A stretch of 64,000 nucleotides of DNA from Paenibacillus sp. oral taxon 786 str. D14 (GCF_000159955.1 NZ_GG695990.1:1-64000), one strand, 5' to 3'; numbered from the stretch's first letter, positions 37,304 to 46,710 are shown. Notes: generated by a model from the letters alone, not told the origin. A program made the numbers and translations.

Positions 37304-37436
37304 CTATAAGGGTGTATTAAGCGCCTCCTCAGGAATTGGGTTCTTTTGCAGAATTGACAGCCGCATTCATGAACATTACCATTAGGATATTGCTCAGATA
37401 TTTGAACTCTCAATCTTTGGAGAAGGTGACCCGAAA

Positions 37437-38615
37437 GTGCAAGTGATGTATCGACCAACCCATGCGGAAATTGATTTGGACGCGCTGCGCAGCAATTTCG
37501 AAGAATTGCGGAGAAGACAACAGGACATGAAAATGCTGGCATGTGTAAAAGCTAACGCGTATGGGCATGGTGCTGTACCTGTGGCGAAGGAGTTGGAACA
37601 GATCGGCGCGGATTATCTCAGCGTCGCCTTTCTGGACGAAGCGCTGGAGCTTCGGAAAGCCGGCATTCAGCTGCCGATTCTCGTGCTAGGATATACGCCG
37701 CCACACGGGGTTCGCACCGCTTGGGAGCATGATGTCACGCTAAATGTCTTCAGCAACGAAGTGCTGGAGGCGATTGAAGCGCTGAATCCTGCTGAATTCC
37801 CGCATAAGCTGAAAGTCCATATCAAGATCGATTCCGGCATGGGCCGCGTCGGACTGCTGCCTGGAGATGAGGCGGTCGCCTTCGTACGCAAGGCTATGCA
37901 AGTGCCGCATGTGGAAGTAGAAGGCTTGTTCACCCACTATGCCACGGCGGACGAGGAAGACAAAAGCTATACATTGGAACAATATCGCCGGTTTCAGGGC
38001 GTGGTGGAAGCGCTGCGGGAGCATAATATTCGCATCCCGATCATACATACGGGAAATAGCGCAATCGCCATTGATATGCCGGAACTGTCGGTGCAAATGG
38101 TCCGCATTGGCATCGCACTGTACGGCTTGTATCCATCCGACGAGGTGAGACGCGATCAAGTGAAGCTCACCCCGGTTCTCTCGCTGAAAACGGAAACGGT
38201 ACGGGTGAAGACGTTGCCTGCCCATTCCGCCATTAGTTATGGAGCGAGATACATCACCGAGCAGGAAGAGCGGATTGCCACGCTTCCGATCGGGTATGCC
38301 GACGGATATTCACGGATGTTAAACGGCAAGGCGCAGGTACTAATACGCGGCCGCCGTGTCCCTGTAACAGGCGTCATATGCATGGACCAATGTATGGTAT
38401 CGCTTCAAGCTTTGGCTGAGGAAGCCGAAGAAATTCAAGCCGGCGAAGAGGTTGTGCTCATCGGCCGGCAAGCCGGCGAGGAAATTACCGCCGGGGAGCT
38501 GGCTTCCGCCATGGGAACGATCCATTACGAGTTGATTTGCATGCTGGCCCACCGAGTGCCCCGGGTATACAAACGAAAGGGCGAATCGGTCTTATTGCTG
38601 AACCCGCTGCTGTGA
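37437..38615 (+). CDS. alr: Alanine racemase
   Basis: This PLP enzyme interconverts L- and D-alanine and supplies D-alanine for peptidoglycan and teichoic acids. It has 392 residues. The PLP lysine is Lys38 (VKANAYGHG) and the second catalytic base is a Tyr near 268 (AISYGARYI). The GTG start at 37437 is chosen because the ribosome site AGGTGA ends 7 nt upstream; ATG 37446 would be 16 nt away. The downstream antitoxin-toxin pair and the upstream ydcC keep the B. subtilis order. Confidence 0.96.
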   Translation: MQVMYRPTHAEIDLDALRSNFEELRRRQQDMKMLACVKANAYGHGAVPVAKELEQIGADYLSVAFLDEALELRKAGIQLPILVLGYTPPHGVRTAWEHDVTLNVFSNEVLEAIEALNPAEFPHKLKVHIKIDSGMGRVGLLPGDEAVAFVRKAMQVPHVEVEGLFTHYATADEEDKSYTLEQYRRFQGVVEALREHNIRIPIIHTGNSAIAIDMPELSVQMVRIGIALYGLYPSDEVRRDQVKLTPVLSLKTETVRVKTLPAHSAISYGARYITEQEERIATLPIGYADGYSRMLNGKAQVLIRGRRVPVTGVICMDQCMVSLQALAEEAEEIQAGEEVVLIGRQAGEEITAGELASAMGTIHYELICMLAHRVPRVYKRKGESVLLLNPLL

Positions 38616-38862
38616 CGGAATTGGCGCAGCAGACAAAATTCAACAAAACTTTCCCTGCGTGAAGGAATTTATGCCAGGTCTATCGAATACTAAACATGGA
38701 AATGATCAGGTATGTACGGCACCACTGTTTTTGTTTATAATGAAATGCAGCATACTTGATATACGCTCGGCATATATTTCTTTTGTATAAATTTCCTTGA
38801 ATAATGCTATACTGATTATCAGGAAACAGGGGCGAGTAGGTTTTGGGGGTGGAAGTTTTAAG

Positions 38863-39144
38863 ATGGCTAATATGCACAACACCAAAAGAATCATGATCAG
38901 TTTGCCGGATCAGCTATTGCAGGAAGTTGATGGAATCGCGGCGATGGAGAACTCCAATCGCAGCGAGTTGATCAGGCAGGCCATGAAGCTGTATCTGAAC
39001 GAGCGGAAGAAACGTTTCATCCGCGAATCGATGCAGCGCGGCTATATGGAGATGGCCAAAATTAATTTGTCCATGGCCTCCGAAGCGTTCCATGCGGAAG
39101 AAGATGCAGACATCACTCTGGACCGCCTAGTAAGCGGGGTGTAA
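38863..39144 (+). CDS. ndoAI: Antitoxin EndoAI (ribbon-helix-helix)
   Basis: This 93-residue antitoxin neutralises the MazF-type RNase encoded next. Its N-terminal ribbon-helix-helix fold is TKRIMISLPDQLLQEVDGIA followed by NSNRSELIRQAMKLYL; this dimerises and binds the operon promoter. The C-terminal part (about 55-93) wraps the toxin. ATG 38863 is supported by GGGGGTGG upstream and by the family's N-terminus. It is separated from ndoA by 3 bp. Confidence 0.95.
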   Translation: MANMHNTKRIMISLPDQLLQEVDGIAAMENSNRSELIRQAMKLYLNERKKRFIRESMQRGYMEMAKINLSMASEAFHAEEDADITLDRLVSGV

Positions 39145-39147
39145 ACA

Positions 39148-39498
39148 TTGATCGTAAAGCGCGGCGACGTTTTTTTTGCAGATCTCTCCCCTGTGGTAGG
39201 TTCTGAGCAGGGCGGGGTCAGACCGGTGCTTATCATCCAGAATGATATCGGAAACCGATTTAGCCCAACGGCCATTGTTGCTGCTATTACGGCACAAATC
39301 CAAAAGGCGAAATTGCCGACCCATGTTGAGATTGACGCGGCAACTCACGGATTTGACCGGGATTCCGTCATCTTGCTGGAGCAAATTCGAACGATCGATA
39401 AACAAAGACTAACGGATAAAATTACGCATTTGGATGAGGAGACGATGAAGAAAGTGAACGATTCGCTGCTCATCAGTCTCGGTTTAATTGATTTTTGA
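39148..39498 (+). CDS. ndoA: mRNA interferase EndoA (MazF type)
   Basis: This 116-residue toxin cleaves single-stranded mRNA (UACAU in B. subtilis). It begins with TTG, as in B. subtilis, with GGGGTG about 7 nt upstream. The beta-barrel signature [20 protein letters not shown] and the conserved [20 protein letters not shown] are almost identical to the Bacillus protein, so the toxin should be active. It is balanced by the overlapping expression of ndoAI. Confidence 0.96.
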   Translation: MIVKRGDVFFADLSPVVGSEQGGVRPVLIIQNDIGNRFSPTAIVAAITAQIQKAKLPTHVEIDAATHGFDRDSVILLEQIRTIDKQRLTDKITHLDEETMKKVNDSLLISLGLIDF

Positions 39499-39538
39499 AC
39501 ATTTATCACTCATGTGTGCGTTTTTAGAATGACTTTTT

Positions 39539-39569
39539 ACGCTCCGGACGTTGTTCCGGGGCGTTGTTT
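39539..39569 (+). terminator. Intrinsic terminator after ndoA
   Basis: The hairpin ACGCTCCGGAC-3-GTTCCGGGGCGT (39539-39564) is followed by TGTTT. Confidence 0.8.
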
Positions 39570-39671
39570 ATTATGCGATAAAATTCATAAAGGATCTTAT
39601 AATTTTCCTATTTGTCGCGAGGGCAATTCGAGTACGATGAGAGTAATCACGGATAAAGGAGAGGTTGCCGT

Positions 39672-39959
39672 TTGAGCGCTCAATATGAAATCTATGACGA
39701 TCCCTTCAAAATGTTGATTTTGCTGGCGACGTTCGTGGCCGAGCAGCAAGGCAGCGAGCTGGATTACGAGAACATCGTGCCCTTCGAGAACGACAAATTT
39801 TCACTGACGAACGGCCGGTTCCTGTACAAAAAAGATCAGGTCGAGATCACCTGGTACCAGTTCCTTGGACGCGATATCCATTGCAATAAGGATCTGACCC
39901 GCCAGGAATACAACCGGATGTTCGTCGATTGCATGGCATCGGTTTACGGAGTGAGCTAG
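39672..39959 (+). CDS. Conserved hypothetical protein, 95 residues
   Basis: I do not recognise this family. The protein is small and acidic, with no signal peptide or membrane segment, two cysteines (in HCNKD and DCMAS) and several aromatic residues (EIYDDPFKMLILLATFVAEQ; VEITWYQFLG). The TTG start is supported by AAAGGAGAGG about 7 nt upstream. It stands alone between two terminators. Good ribosome site and codon use argue that it is real. Confidence 0.75.
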   Translation: MSAQYEIYDDPFKMLILLATFVAEQQGSELDYENIVPFENDKFSLTNGRFLYKKDQVEITWYQFLGRDIHCNKDLTRQEYNRMFVDCMASVYGVS

Positions 39960-39974
39960 GCTAGCGAAACGAGC

Positions 39975-40019
39975 AAAAGTGCAAGCGCAAGGGAGTTCCT
40001 TGGCGGCTTGCACTTTTTT
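39975..40019 (+). terminator. Intrinsic terminator
   Basis: A perfect 12-bp stem (39975-39986 with 40006-40017) ends in six T. Confidence 0.93.
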
Positions 40020-40086
40020 ATTGTTGCTTGGACGGTTGGGTGGTAGGGGGCAGTCTGGTAAGGTGGTGCGGCTCGGCTCGGCGGAA

Positions 40087-40262
40087 TGTATTCGATTTTT
40101 CATATAGAATTGTGTTGATTTCGGGGATTAGGGCGGATTCTATTCGATTTTTCATATAAAAAAACGGATTCCGGCACCCGCAGGGCACATTCTGTATGAA
40201 ATTTCATATATATCACGCCCCAAATGGTGGGATCTGCCGAAATGTATTCGATTTTTCGAACA
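40087..40262. repeat. Four-unit intergenic direct array, family D
   Basis: The unit TGTATTCGATTTTTCATATA occurs at 40087, with one change at 40139, shortened at 40193 (TGTATGAAATTTCATATA), and with a changed end at 40243. All are in the same orientation with starts 52, 54 and 50 bp apart. It fills the gap between a terminator and the end of the ABC exporter operon. Confidence 0.85.
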
Positions 40263-40282
40263 CATTTGCTGTCATTAGCGGT

Positions 40283-41455
40283 TCAATCGGTCCGCAGCGC
40301 GTAAATCGGGCGTAGCTTGGCTGCCTTGTTCGCTGGAATCATCCCAAAGATGATGCCGATGAACAAGGAGAAGCCAAAGGCGATCAGGACGATCAGGAGC
40401 GATACGGTGGTCGTTAGCGACGAATAGTGGCCGATCAACGCGCTGGCGCCGTAGCCCAGCCCGATGCCAATCAAGCCGCCGAAGCCGCTAAGTGCCGTCG
40501 ATTCGACCATGAATTGCATCAGGATGTCACGCTTTTTGGCCCCGATCGCTTTGCGAACGCCGATTTCCCGGGTGCGCTCGCTGACGGAGACGAGCATGAT
40601 GTTCATGATCCCAATGCCGCCGACGAGCAGCGAAATGCCGGCAATGCCGCCGAGCGCCAGCGACAGTATTTGGGTTGTCGAATTTAGCGTGTCCAGCATC
40701 TCCTGGGAGTTAAAGATACTGTAGGCGTTGTCGGCATTTTGGAACTTTTTATCCAAGGTAGCTTCCAGCAACGCTTTGACGGTTTCAATCTGCTTGGTGT
40801 CCTCAACCTGTACCGTAATCGAACGCACGCCGCGGCTTTGCAGAAAGCGCTCGGCCGTAGCGATTGGGATCAGCAGCTTATTATCGTTGGAGGCGGTCAG
40901 GCTGGAACCTTTCGATTCCAACAAGCCAACGATTTTGAAGCTGCTGCCGTTAAGCTGAATCGTTTGTCCAATCGGGTTATCTGTGCCAAAAAAAGTCTCG
41001 GCAGCTTCGGTCCCGATCAACGCCACCTTCATGCGGAACTCATTGTCCATGTCGATGATGTAACGTCCGGCTTGGACGTGGAAATCCTGGACCTCCTCGT
41101 AGGAAGGCGCGATGCCTTCTACCGAAAGACTGTCATTTACCGTTCCTTTCTTGGCCGTTACAGAGCCGTTGATCACGGGGGATACGGCCTTCACCCCTTC
41201 GATCTTCCCCAGAGCCATCGCTTCCTCAAAGGAGAGTGAGGTGGAGCTGCCCCGGCCCATGATGTTCACCGTAAGCAGGTCGGTTCCCAAGCCTTCGAGT
41301 TGGTCCGTAATCTGCGATGTGGTGCCTTGCCCCACAGATACGAGCGTAATCACCGAGGAGACGCCGATAATGATGCCTAGCATCGTAAGAAAAGAGCGGA
41401 TCTTCGCTCCGGCGATGCTTTTCCAGGCCATTTTGATGCTTTGCAGAAGATTCAT
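40283..41455 (-). CDS. MacB-type ABC exporter permease
   Basis: This 390-residue membrane subunit has the MacB/FtsX layout: an N-terminal helix (SFLTMLGIIIGVSSVITLVSVG), a large extracellular domain (about 50-260), then three C-terminal helices with the coupling segment ERTREIGVRKAIGAKKRDIL. It is the last gene of the three-gene operon adaptor-ATPase-permease and overlaps the ATPase gene by 4 bp. Such systems push peptides or antimicrobials outward; the substrate is unknown. Confidence 0.94.
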   Translation of the reverse strand: MNLLQSIKMAWKSIAGAKIRSFLTMLGIIIGVSSVITLVSVGQGTTSQITDQLEGLGTDLLTVNIMGRGSSTSLSFEEAMALGKIEGVKAVSPVINGSVTAKKGTVNDSLSVEGIAPSYEEVQDFHVQAGRYIIDMDNEFRMKVALIGTEAAETFFGTDNPIGQTIQLNGSSFKIVGLLESKGSSLTASNDNKLLIPIATAERFLQSRGVRSITVQVEDTKQIETVKALLEATLDKKFQNADNAYSIFNSQEMLDTLNSTTQILSLALGGIAGISLLVGGIGIMNIMLVSVSERTREIGVRKAIGAKKRDILMQFMVESTALSGFGGLIGIGLGYGASALIGHYSSLTTTVSLLIVLIAFGFSLFIGIIFGMIPANKAAKLRPIYALRTD

Positions 41456-42153
41456 GCCCGGTTCCCCCGATCTTCAACAATTCGTCCGTCCTGGATTCGG
41501 ATGACCCGTTTGGCTTGCTCAGCGATGGACAGATCGTGGGTGATAATAATGATCGTGTGGCCGAGTGCATTCAGTTCCTTCATCTTATCCATCACTTCGA
41601 TGCCGGTCTTGCTGTCCAGCGCGCCGGTCGGTTCGTCCGCGAGCAGGAGCGGAGGGGAGCCGGCGATTGCACGGGCGATGGCCACCCGCTGCTGCTGCCC
41701 GCCTGACAACTCGGAAGGACGATGGTGCATCCGGTCTTCCAAACCAACGAGACGGAGCGACTCTTCGACTGATTTTTTTCGCTCCTTGTGCGGGACGTTG
41801 CGGTAGATGAGCGGCAGCTCAACATTTTCGTAGGCGGTTAATTTGGGCAACAGATTAAACTGTTGAAAAATAAACCCAATCTTCTCATTGCGAATCGTGG
41901 CCAGCTTGTTATCGGACAGCTTGCGTATGTCCTGCCCGTCAAGCAAATACGTCCCTTCGTTGGCGACGTCCAGACAGCCCAGCATGTTCATCAGCGTCGA
42001 CTTCCCCGAGCCGGACGGGCCGATGATGGCGACGAATTCGCCATGCCGGACCTGAAAGCTGATATCGCTGAGCACGGTCATCATCTCTCCGGCCATACGG
42101 TAGCCGTGTCCGAGGTTCTGCACGTCGATCAGTGGGGGAGATATTGCCGCCAT
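41452..42153 (-). CDS. MacB-type ABC exporter ATPase (LolD-like)
   Basis: This 233-residue ATPase has Walker A GPSGSGKST (about 41-49), the signature LSGGQQQRVAIARAI (about 144-158), Walker B LLLADEPTGALD and the H-loop IITHD. Its start overlaps the end of the adaptor gene by one base and its end overlaps the permease gene by four, showing tight translational coupling. Confidence 0.95.
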   Translation of the reverse strand: MAAISPPLIDVQNLGHGYRMAGEMMTVLSDISFQVRHGEFVAIIGPSGSGKSTLMNMLGCLDVANEGTYLLDGQDIRKLSDNKLATIRNEKIGFIFQQFNLLPKLTAYENVELPLIYRNVPHKERKKSVEESLRLVGLEDRMHHRPSELSGGQQQRVAIARAIAGSPPLLLADEPTGALDSKTGIEVMDKMKELNALGHTIIIITHDLSIAEQAKRVIRIQDGRIVEDRGNRA

Positions 42154-43541
42154 TATCGGCCACCTCCGCCGCTGAACCCGCCTCTTCCGGATGGAGCCGC
42201 ACCGCCCCCGCCAGGAGCGGCGCCTCCGGCTCCGCCAAATCCGGCACTGCCTCCGCCGAACCCTCCCTGCATTCTCATTTGCTGTTGGGTGGAGGAACTC
42301 GAAGAGTTGCTGATGATCGTCGGGATCACAACCTCCTGGCCTTCGGTTAGTCCGCTGACAATCTCGATATATGATTCGTTATGCACGCCAACCTCAACGA
42401 CCTGGATACGGCCGTTCATGCCGCTGGTGCCTCCGGCAGCACCAGCTGCGGCATCGGGCTGTGCAGTGCGGCCTGTGCTGGGCGTGCTGCCTTCGGCCGG
42501 TGCGCTGCCCGTGGTCGGCGCACTGTCAGCGGCCGGTGCGCTGCCTGTAGCCGGCCCGCTGCCCGACCCTTGCGGACTGGCTGCGCCACCTGCCGCACTT
42601 GTTCCGTCGCTCCCCGTTTCGGGCAGCATGACGAAATACCGGCCGGCCCGCTGCTGAACCGCCTCGATCGGCAGGGTTAAGATATCCTTTTTCTCCTCGG
42701 TGATGATCGTTGCTTCCGCTGACATACCTACCCGCACGCCTTCAGAATTGTTCAGGGCGATCGTGACATCAAATAACGACACACCGCCCGAGGCAACCCC
42801 TTCATTCGCGATGTCAGAGACAACACCTTCAAAAGTCTGATCCGGAAAAGCGTCAACTTGAACGTTCGCCTTCATGCCCTTTGTGACGCTGGGGATATCC
42901 AGCTCGTCAACCTGAATTTTGACGCTGAGCTTCTGGTAATCGTTAATGACAAACAGCTCGCTTCCGCTTTTAGCCTGTTCCCCGGCGGTGATGTTGACTG
43001 CGGTGACCGTGCCGTCAATCGGGGAGGTTAACGGATCGGGAGGAACCATTGCCTCCTGCAGCTTAGCGATTTCCGCTTCCGTATTGCTGATGTTTAGCTC
43101 TTGCTTGGCAATTGATTTTTTCGTGGCGTTTAGTGTTTGCTCGTCGGCGCCTTCTTGCACTTGACGTTTAAACTGATTTTGCAAATCAACCAGGTCCAGT
43201 TTCTGCATTTCCAGGGAGGATTGCTGTTCCTTGATGTTGTCGGTATTATCCGTGCCCTCAAATGTCAGCAGCACCTGGCCTTCTTCCACGACGTCTCCCG
43301 TCTTTACAAGAACTTCGCTTACTTTCCCCTCGTCCTTCGTACGTACGCTTTCGCTCTCGGTTGAGACGATCGTACCTGATCCGGACACGCTAACGGTAAT
43401 GTCGCCCTTGCTGACCCGGGTCGTATTCTGAACGGGCGCCGCCGTCTGATTCTGCTTGTCCGGCAGCTTTAGAACAAGGATGAGGGCAATGGCGATCAGA
43501 ACCAAGGCTCCGCCCCCAATCCACAACCATTTCTTCTTCAT
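42153..43541 (-). CDS. HlyD/MacA-type adaptor with Gly/Ala-rich tail
   Basis: This extracellular adaptor for the exporter is 462 residues from ATG 43541 (GGAGGG 5 nt upstream). It has one N-terminal membrane helix (LWIGGGALVLIAIALILVL), a lipoyl/barrel domain (VSKGDITVSVSGSGTIVS), a helical hairpin (about 105-170) and a beta-barrel (GEQAKSGSELFVINDYQKLSV). Unusual are an Ala/Gly/Ser/Pro insert of about 65 residues near 330-395 and a final 45-residue tail of Gly and Gln (QQQMRMQGGFGGGSAGFGG and on). Gram-positive MacA-like proteins lack a TolC partner, so the tail may contact the wall. Confidence 0.93.
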   Translation of the reverse strand: MKKKWLWIGGGALVLIAIALILVLKLPDKQNQTAAPVQNTTRVSKGDITVSVSGSGTIVSTESESVRTKDEGKVSEVLVKTGDVVEEGQVLLTFEGTDNTDNIKEQQSSLEMQKLDLVDLQNQFKRQVQEGADEQTLNATKKSIAKQELNISNTEAEIAKLQEAMVPPDPLTSPIDGTVTAVNITAGEQAKSGSELFVINDYQKLSVKIQVDELDIPSVTKGMKANVQVDAFPDQTFEGVVSDIANEGVASGGVSLFDVTIALNNSEGVRVGMSAEATIITEEKKDILTLPIEAVQQRAGRYFVMLPETGSDGTSAAGGAASPQGSGSGPATGSAPAADSAPTTGSAPAEGSTPSTGRTAQPDAAAGAAGGTSGMNGRIQVVEVGVHNESYIEIVSGLTEGQEVVIPTIISNSSSSSTQQQMRMQGGFGGGSAGFGGAGGAAPGGGGAAPSGRGGFSGGGGR

Positions 43542-43770
43542 CGAATCCCTCCAACGATGATGTATTCTACCGGCAGACGGCAGTGCTTGTACCGGTTCTC
43601 TGCAAATCAAAACCATTTTAGAAGATGAAGATGAGGCGAACCTTAAGTGAAGCTGAAAGTTTTCTGAATGATTTTTCATAAAAAGACCAATTCACGGGAA
43701 ATAGCCATGGCGCCATTCACAACGATCAAGTACAATGGATGTAACATATTTTGGGGAGGACTTTTTTTTC

Positions 43771-44124
43771 ATGGATCAACGTCCGTCTGAAACATCTTAT
43801 TCGTATTCCACGTTTAACCAATTTCCGCCGCCACCACCGCCGACGCCGCCCAAAACAAACGGCAAATCCATCGCATCGTTGGTGCTGGGCATTCTCTCGA
43901 TCGTCATTCCGTATGTCGGCTTTATTTTGGGGATCGTTGCGATTGTGTTCGCCAGCTTGTCGTTTAAGGAGATCAAACGGAAGGGCGAGCAGGGCAAGGG
44001 ACTTAGCATCGCGGGTCTCGTTTGCGGTATCATCGGTACGGCACTGTACGGTATCATTATTGTGATTGCCATTATTGCGGTATTGGTCTTTGCTTCATCG
44101 CCAGACATCTACGGCACGTTTTAA
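43771..44124 (+). CDS. DUF4190 membrane protein
   Basis: This 117-residue protein has a Pro-rich head (QFPPPPPPTPPK at about 14-25) and two membrane helices (SLVLGILSIVIPYVGFILGIVAIVFASLSF; SIAGLVCGIIGTALYGIIIVIAIIAVLVFA) joined by the short basic loop EIKRKGEQGKGL. This is the DUF4190 pattern. ATG 43771 is chosen for GGGGAGG 11 nt upstream. It is a single-gene unit with its own terminator; function unknown. Confidence 0.85.
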   Translation: MDQRPSETSYSYSTFNQFPPPPPPTPPKTNGKSIASLVLGILSIVIPYVGFILGIVAIVFASLSFKEIKRKGEQGKGLSIAGLVCGIIGTALYGIIIVIAIIAVLVFASSPDIYGTF

Positions 44125-44138
44125 AGAACTGAATGAAA

Positions 44139-44170
44139 GCACCGTTGTCTTGGGCGCGGTGTTTTTTTTT
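44139..44170 (+). terminator. Intrinsic terminator
   Basis: The short stem GCACCG/CGGTGT (44139-44144 with 44157-44162) is followed by eight or more T. Confidence 0.8.
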
Positions 44171-44273
44171 CGTCAACTCTGACTTCGATGGGTTTGGACA
44201 TGCTGGAAAAGGCGCGCAAAGTTTGTGATAATAGAAACAATCGCAATTTTTAGAATGAAAGAGGGATTTGGCC

Positions 44274-46505
44274 ATGACGCAAACGGAGACGAACGGAACA
44301 GAGGTGCAAAGTATGGCCGATGCGGGGGAACAGGAGCGGATCTTCGCCCAGATCGCGAAGGAGCTGGGACTCTCCCTGAAGCAGGTGCGAACAACGATCG
44401 GGCTGCTGGATGAGGGCAATACAATTCCGTTTATCGCCCGTTACCGGAAGGAAATGACCGGGGAGCTGGATGAAAACCAGCTGCGCAATATTGAAGAGCG
44501 GACGCAATACCTCCGCAACCTGGAGGAACGGAAACGGGAAGTCGTCCGGATCATCGACGAGCAGGGCAAGCTGACGGACGAGTTGGCGGCCGCGATCGCG
44601 AAGGCGGTGAAGCTGCAGGAAGTAGAGGACTTGTATCGACCCTTCCGGCAAAAACGCAAAACCCGCGCGAGCGTAGCGAAGGAAAAGGGTCTGGAGCCGC
44701 TGGCGGAGTGGCTGTTGTCGCAGCCGAAGCAAGGCGATCCACTCACGGAAGCCGCGAAGTTCACCCAGGCTGCCGGGATGGAAGGAGGCGTAGAAACGGC
44801 CGAGGAGGCGCTGCAAGGGGCGATGGATATCGTCGCCGAGCAGGTGGCGGATGAAGCGCCGACCCGGGCTTGGGTCCGGAAATATACGATGGACCACGGA
44901 ATAATGGTGTCCGAAGCGAAGTCACCGGAAGAGGAATCCGTCTACGAAATGTACTACAACTATCGGGAACCGGCCAAAAAAATGCCGCCCCACCGCATCC
45001 TCGCCATGAACCGCGGCGAGCGGGAGAACGTGCTGAAGGTGTCGCTGGAGGTGGACGCCGAGGCGATCTGCCGCCACATCGCCGGCCAGGTGATCCGCGG
45101 ACGTTCCGCAACGGAGGACGTGCTGCGCGCGGCGATCGAGGATGCTTATAAACGCTTGATCGCCCCGTCGATCGAGCGGGAGGTGCGCGGCGAGTTGACG
45201 GAAAAAGCCGAAGCCCAGGCGATTTCGATCTTCGCCGGCAATTTGCGCAGCTTGCTGCTGCAGCCGCCGGTACGCGGCAAAACGGTGCTTGGCGTTGACC
45301 CGGCCTACCGCACCGGCTGCAAGCTCGCCGTTGTTGACGACACCGGCAAGCTGCTGGAGGTGGCGGTCACCTACCCGACGCCGCCAAACAACAAGAAAAA
45401 GGAAGCGGCAATCAAGTTCCACGAGCTGATCGACAAATACGGGATCGAGCTGATCGTGATCGGCAACGGTACGGCCTCGCGGGAGACGGAGCAATTTGTC
45501 GCCGAGGTCATCGCCGAGCGCAAGGGCAAGGACCGCGAGCTGGCGTATCTGATCGTCAACGAGGCGGGCGCCAGCGTGTATTCGGCCTCCAAGCTGGCGC
45601 AGGAGGAATTTCCGGATTTGGACGTGGCGGAGCGAAGCGCCGTATCCATTGCACGGCGGGTGCAGGACCCGTTGGCGGAGCTGGTTAAAATCGAGCCGAA
45701 GGCGATTGGCGTTGGTCAATACCAGCACGACGTGTCGCAGAAGCATCTCGACGAAAGTTTAAAGAACGTGGTAGAGTCGGCGGTAAACCATGTTGGTGTG
45801 GACGTCAATACCGCTTCGCCGGCGCTCTTGTCCTACGTATCTGGGGTTAATGCGACGATTGCGAAGAATATCGTTAAGTTCCGCGAGGAGAACGGACGCT
45901 TCAAGAGCCGCAAGCAGCTGCAAAAAGTACCGCGACTTGGCGCCAAAACTTTCGAACAGTGCGTAGGCTTCCTGCGGATCGACGGCGGCGAGAATCCGCT
46001 GGACAAGACGCCGATCCACCCGGAATCTTATGACGTGGTGCACCGATTGTTTGCCGAGCTGGGGGTATCGATGGATCAGCTGGGCTCCAAAGAGCTGAAT
46101 GAGAAGCTGGCTGCGTTGAATCCGGACGAACTGGCGCCTCGCCTCGAGGTGGGCGTTCCAACGCTGCGCGACATTCTCGAAAGTCTGCAGCGCCCGGGGC
46201 GTGACCCTCGCGAGGAGCTGCCGCCGCCAATCTTCCGCACCGATGTACTGAAGATCGAGGACTTGGTGCCCGGCATGGAACTGCAGGGGACGGTGCGCAA
46301 CGTCATCGATTTTGGGGCTTTTGTTGATATTGGCATCAAAAACGACGGGCTCGTACACATCTCCCAACTGAGCAACGGGTACGTCAAGCATCCGATGGAC
46401 GTCGTCTCGGTCGGCGACAATGTCACCGTCTGGGTGCTGAACGTGGACGTGAAGAAAGGCCGGGTTGGTTTGACGATGCGGGGGCCGGCCGGGATAGAAG
46501 CTTAA
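44274..46505 (+). CDS. tex: Tex-family RNA-binding protein
   Basis: This cytoplasmic protein of 743 residues has the normal Tex domain order: an N-terminal helical part (about 10-200), a YqgF-like RNase H fold (LGVDPAYRTGCKLAVVDDTGKLLE at about 335-358), helix-hairpin-helix motifs (SYVSGVNATIAKNIVKFREENG at about 520-541) and a C-terminal S1 RNA-binding domain (GMELQGTVRNVIDFGAFVDIGIKNDGLVHISQL, about 660-693). The family binds nucleic acid and affects transcription and gene expression. ATG 44274 follows AAAGAGGG. Confidence 0.96.
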   Translation: MTQTETNGTEVQSMADAGEQERIFAQIAKELGLSLKQVRTTIGLLDEGNTIPFIARYRKEMTGELDENQLRNIEERTQYLRNLEERKREVVRIIDEQGKLTDELAAAIAKAVKLQEVEDLYRPFRQKRKTRASVAKEKGLEPLAEWLLSQPKQGDPLTEAAKFTQAAGMEGGVETAEEALQGAMDIVAEQVADEAPTRAWVRKYTMDHGIMVSEAKSPEEESVYEMYYNYREPAKKMPPHRILAMNRGERENVLKVSLEVDAEAICRHIAGQVIRGRSATEDVLRAAIEDAYKRLIAPSIEREVRGELTEKAEAQAISIFAGNLRSLLLQPPVRGKTVLGVDPAYRTGCKLAVVDDTGKLLEVAVTYPTPPNNKKKEAAIKFHELIDKYGIELIVIGNGTASRETEQFVAEVIAERKGKDRELAYLIVNEAGASVYSASKLAQEEFPDLDVAERSAVSIARRVQDPLAELVKIEPKAIGVGQYQHDVSQKHLDESLKNVVESAVNHVGVDVNTASPALLSYVSGVNATIAKNIVKFREENGRFKSRKQLQKVPRLGAKTFEQCVGFLRIDGGENPLDKTPIHPESYDVVHRLFAELGVSMDQLGSKELNEKLAALNPDELAPRLEVGVPTLRDILESLQRPGRDPREELPPPIFRTDVLKIEDLVPGMELQGTVRNVIDFGAFVDIGIKNDGLVHISQLSNGYVKHPMDVVSVGDNVTVWVLNVDVKKGRVGLTMRGPAGIEA

Positions 46506-46539
46506 ACTTAAAACTCTACGTGCATCATAAATGTTTAAA

Positions 46540-46578
46540 AGTGTCGGACGCTGATCCTAAGCGATCCGGCGCTTTTTT
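46540..46578 (+). terminator. Intrinsic terminator of tex
   Basis: The 9-bp stem 46540-46548 with 46565-46573 (two G-T pairs) is followed by T6. Confidence 0.85.
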
Positions 46579-46623
46579 AATGAGGAATAATTCGCGGGTA
46601 ATCGACATCGAACAAGAAACCGA

Positions 46624-46680
46624 TTGCAACTAGAAACGGGTTGTGATATAAAAAGAATATAAATCTAAACGATTAAATTT
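46624..46680 (+). promoter_or_regulatory. Promoter and operator of the lacI-type gene
   Basis: TTGCAA (46624-46629) and TATAAA (46647-46652) are 17 bp apart. The site at 46661-46680 (AAATCTAAACG-A-TTA-A-ATTT) matches 18 of 20 positions of the palindrome before the sugar operon, so the repressor probably limits its own synthesis. Confidence 0.75.
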
Positions 46681-46710
46681 GGATTGTGACTAATCCGGAG
46701 GAGGTAGAAT

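Noticed and set aside
36571..37542. Long minus-strand frame (323 codons) opposite ydcC and the start of alr
   Set aside because: Crosses two well-supported plus-strand genes and their intergenic terminator; Cys/Arg-rich shadow composition.
40087..40262. CRISPR array candidate (regularly spaced repeats)
   Set aside because: Only four imperfect units, one shortened. Families A and B contain inverted units, and some spacers are conserved between copies. No cas genes are present.
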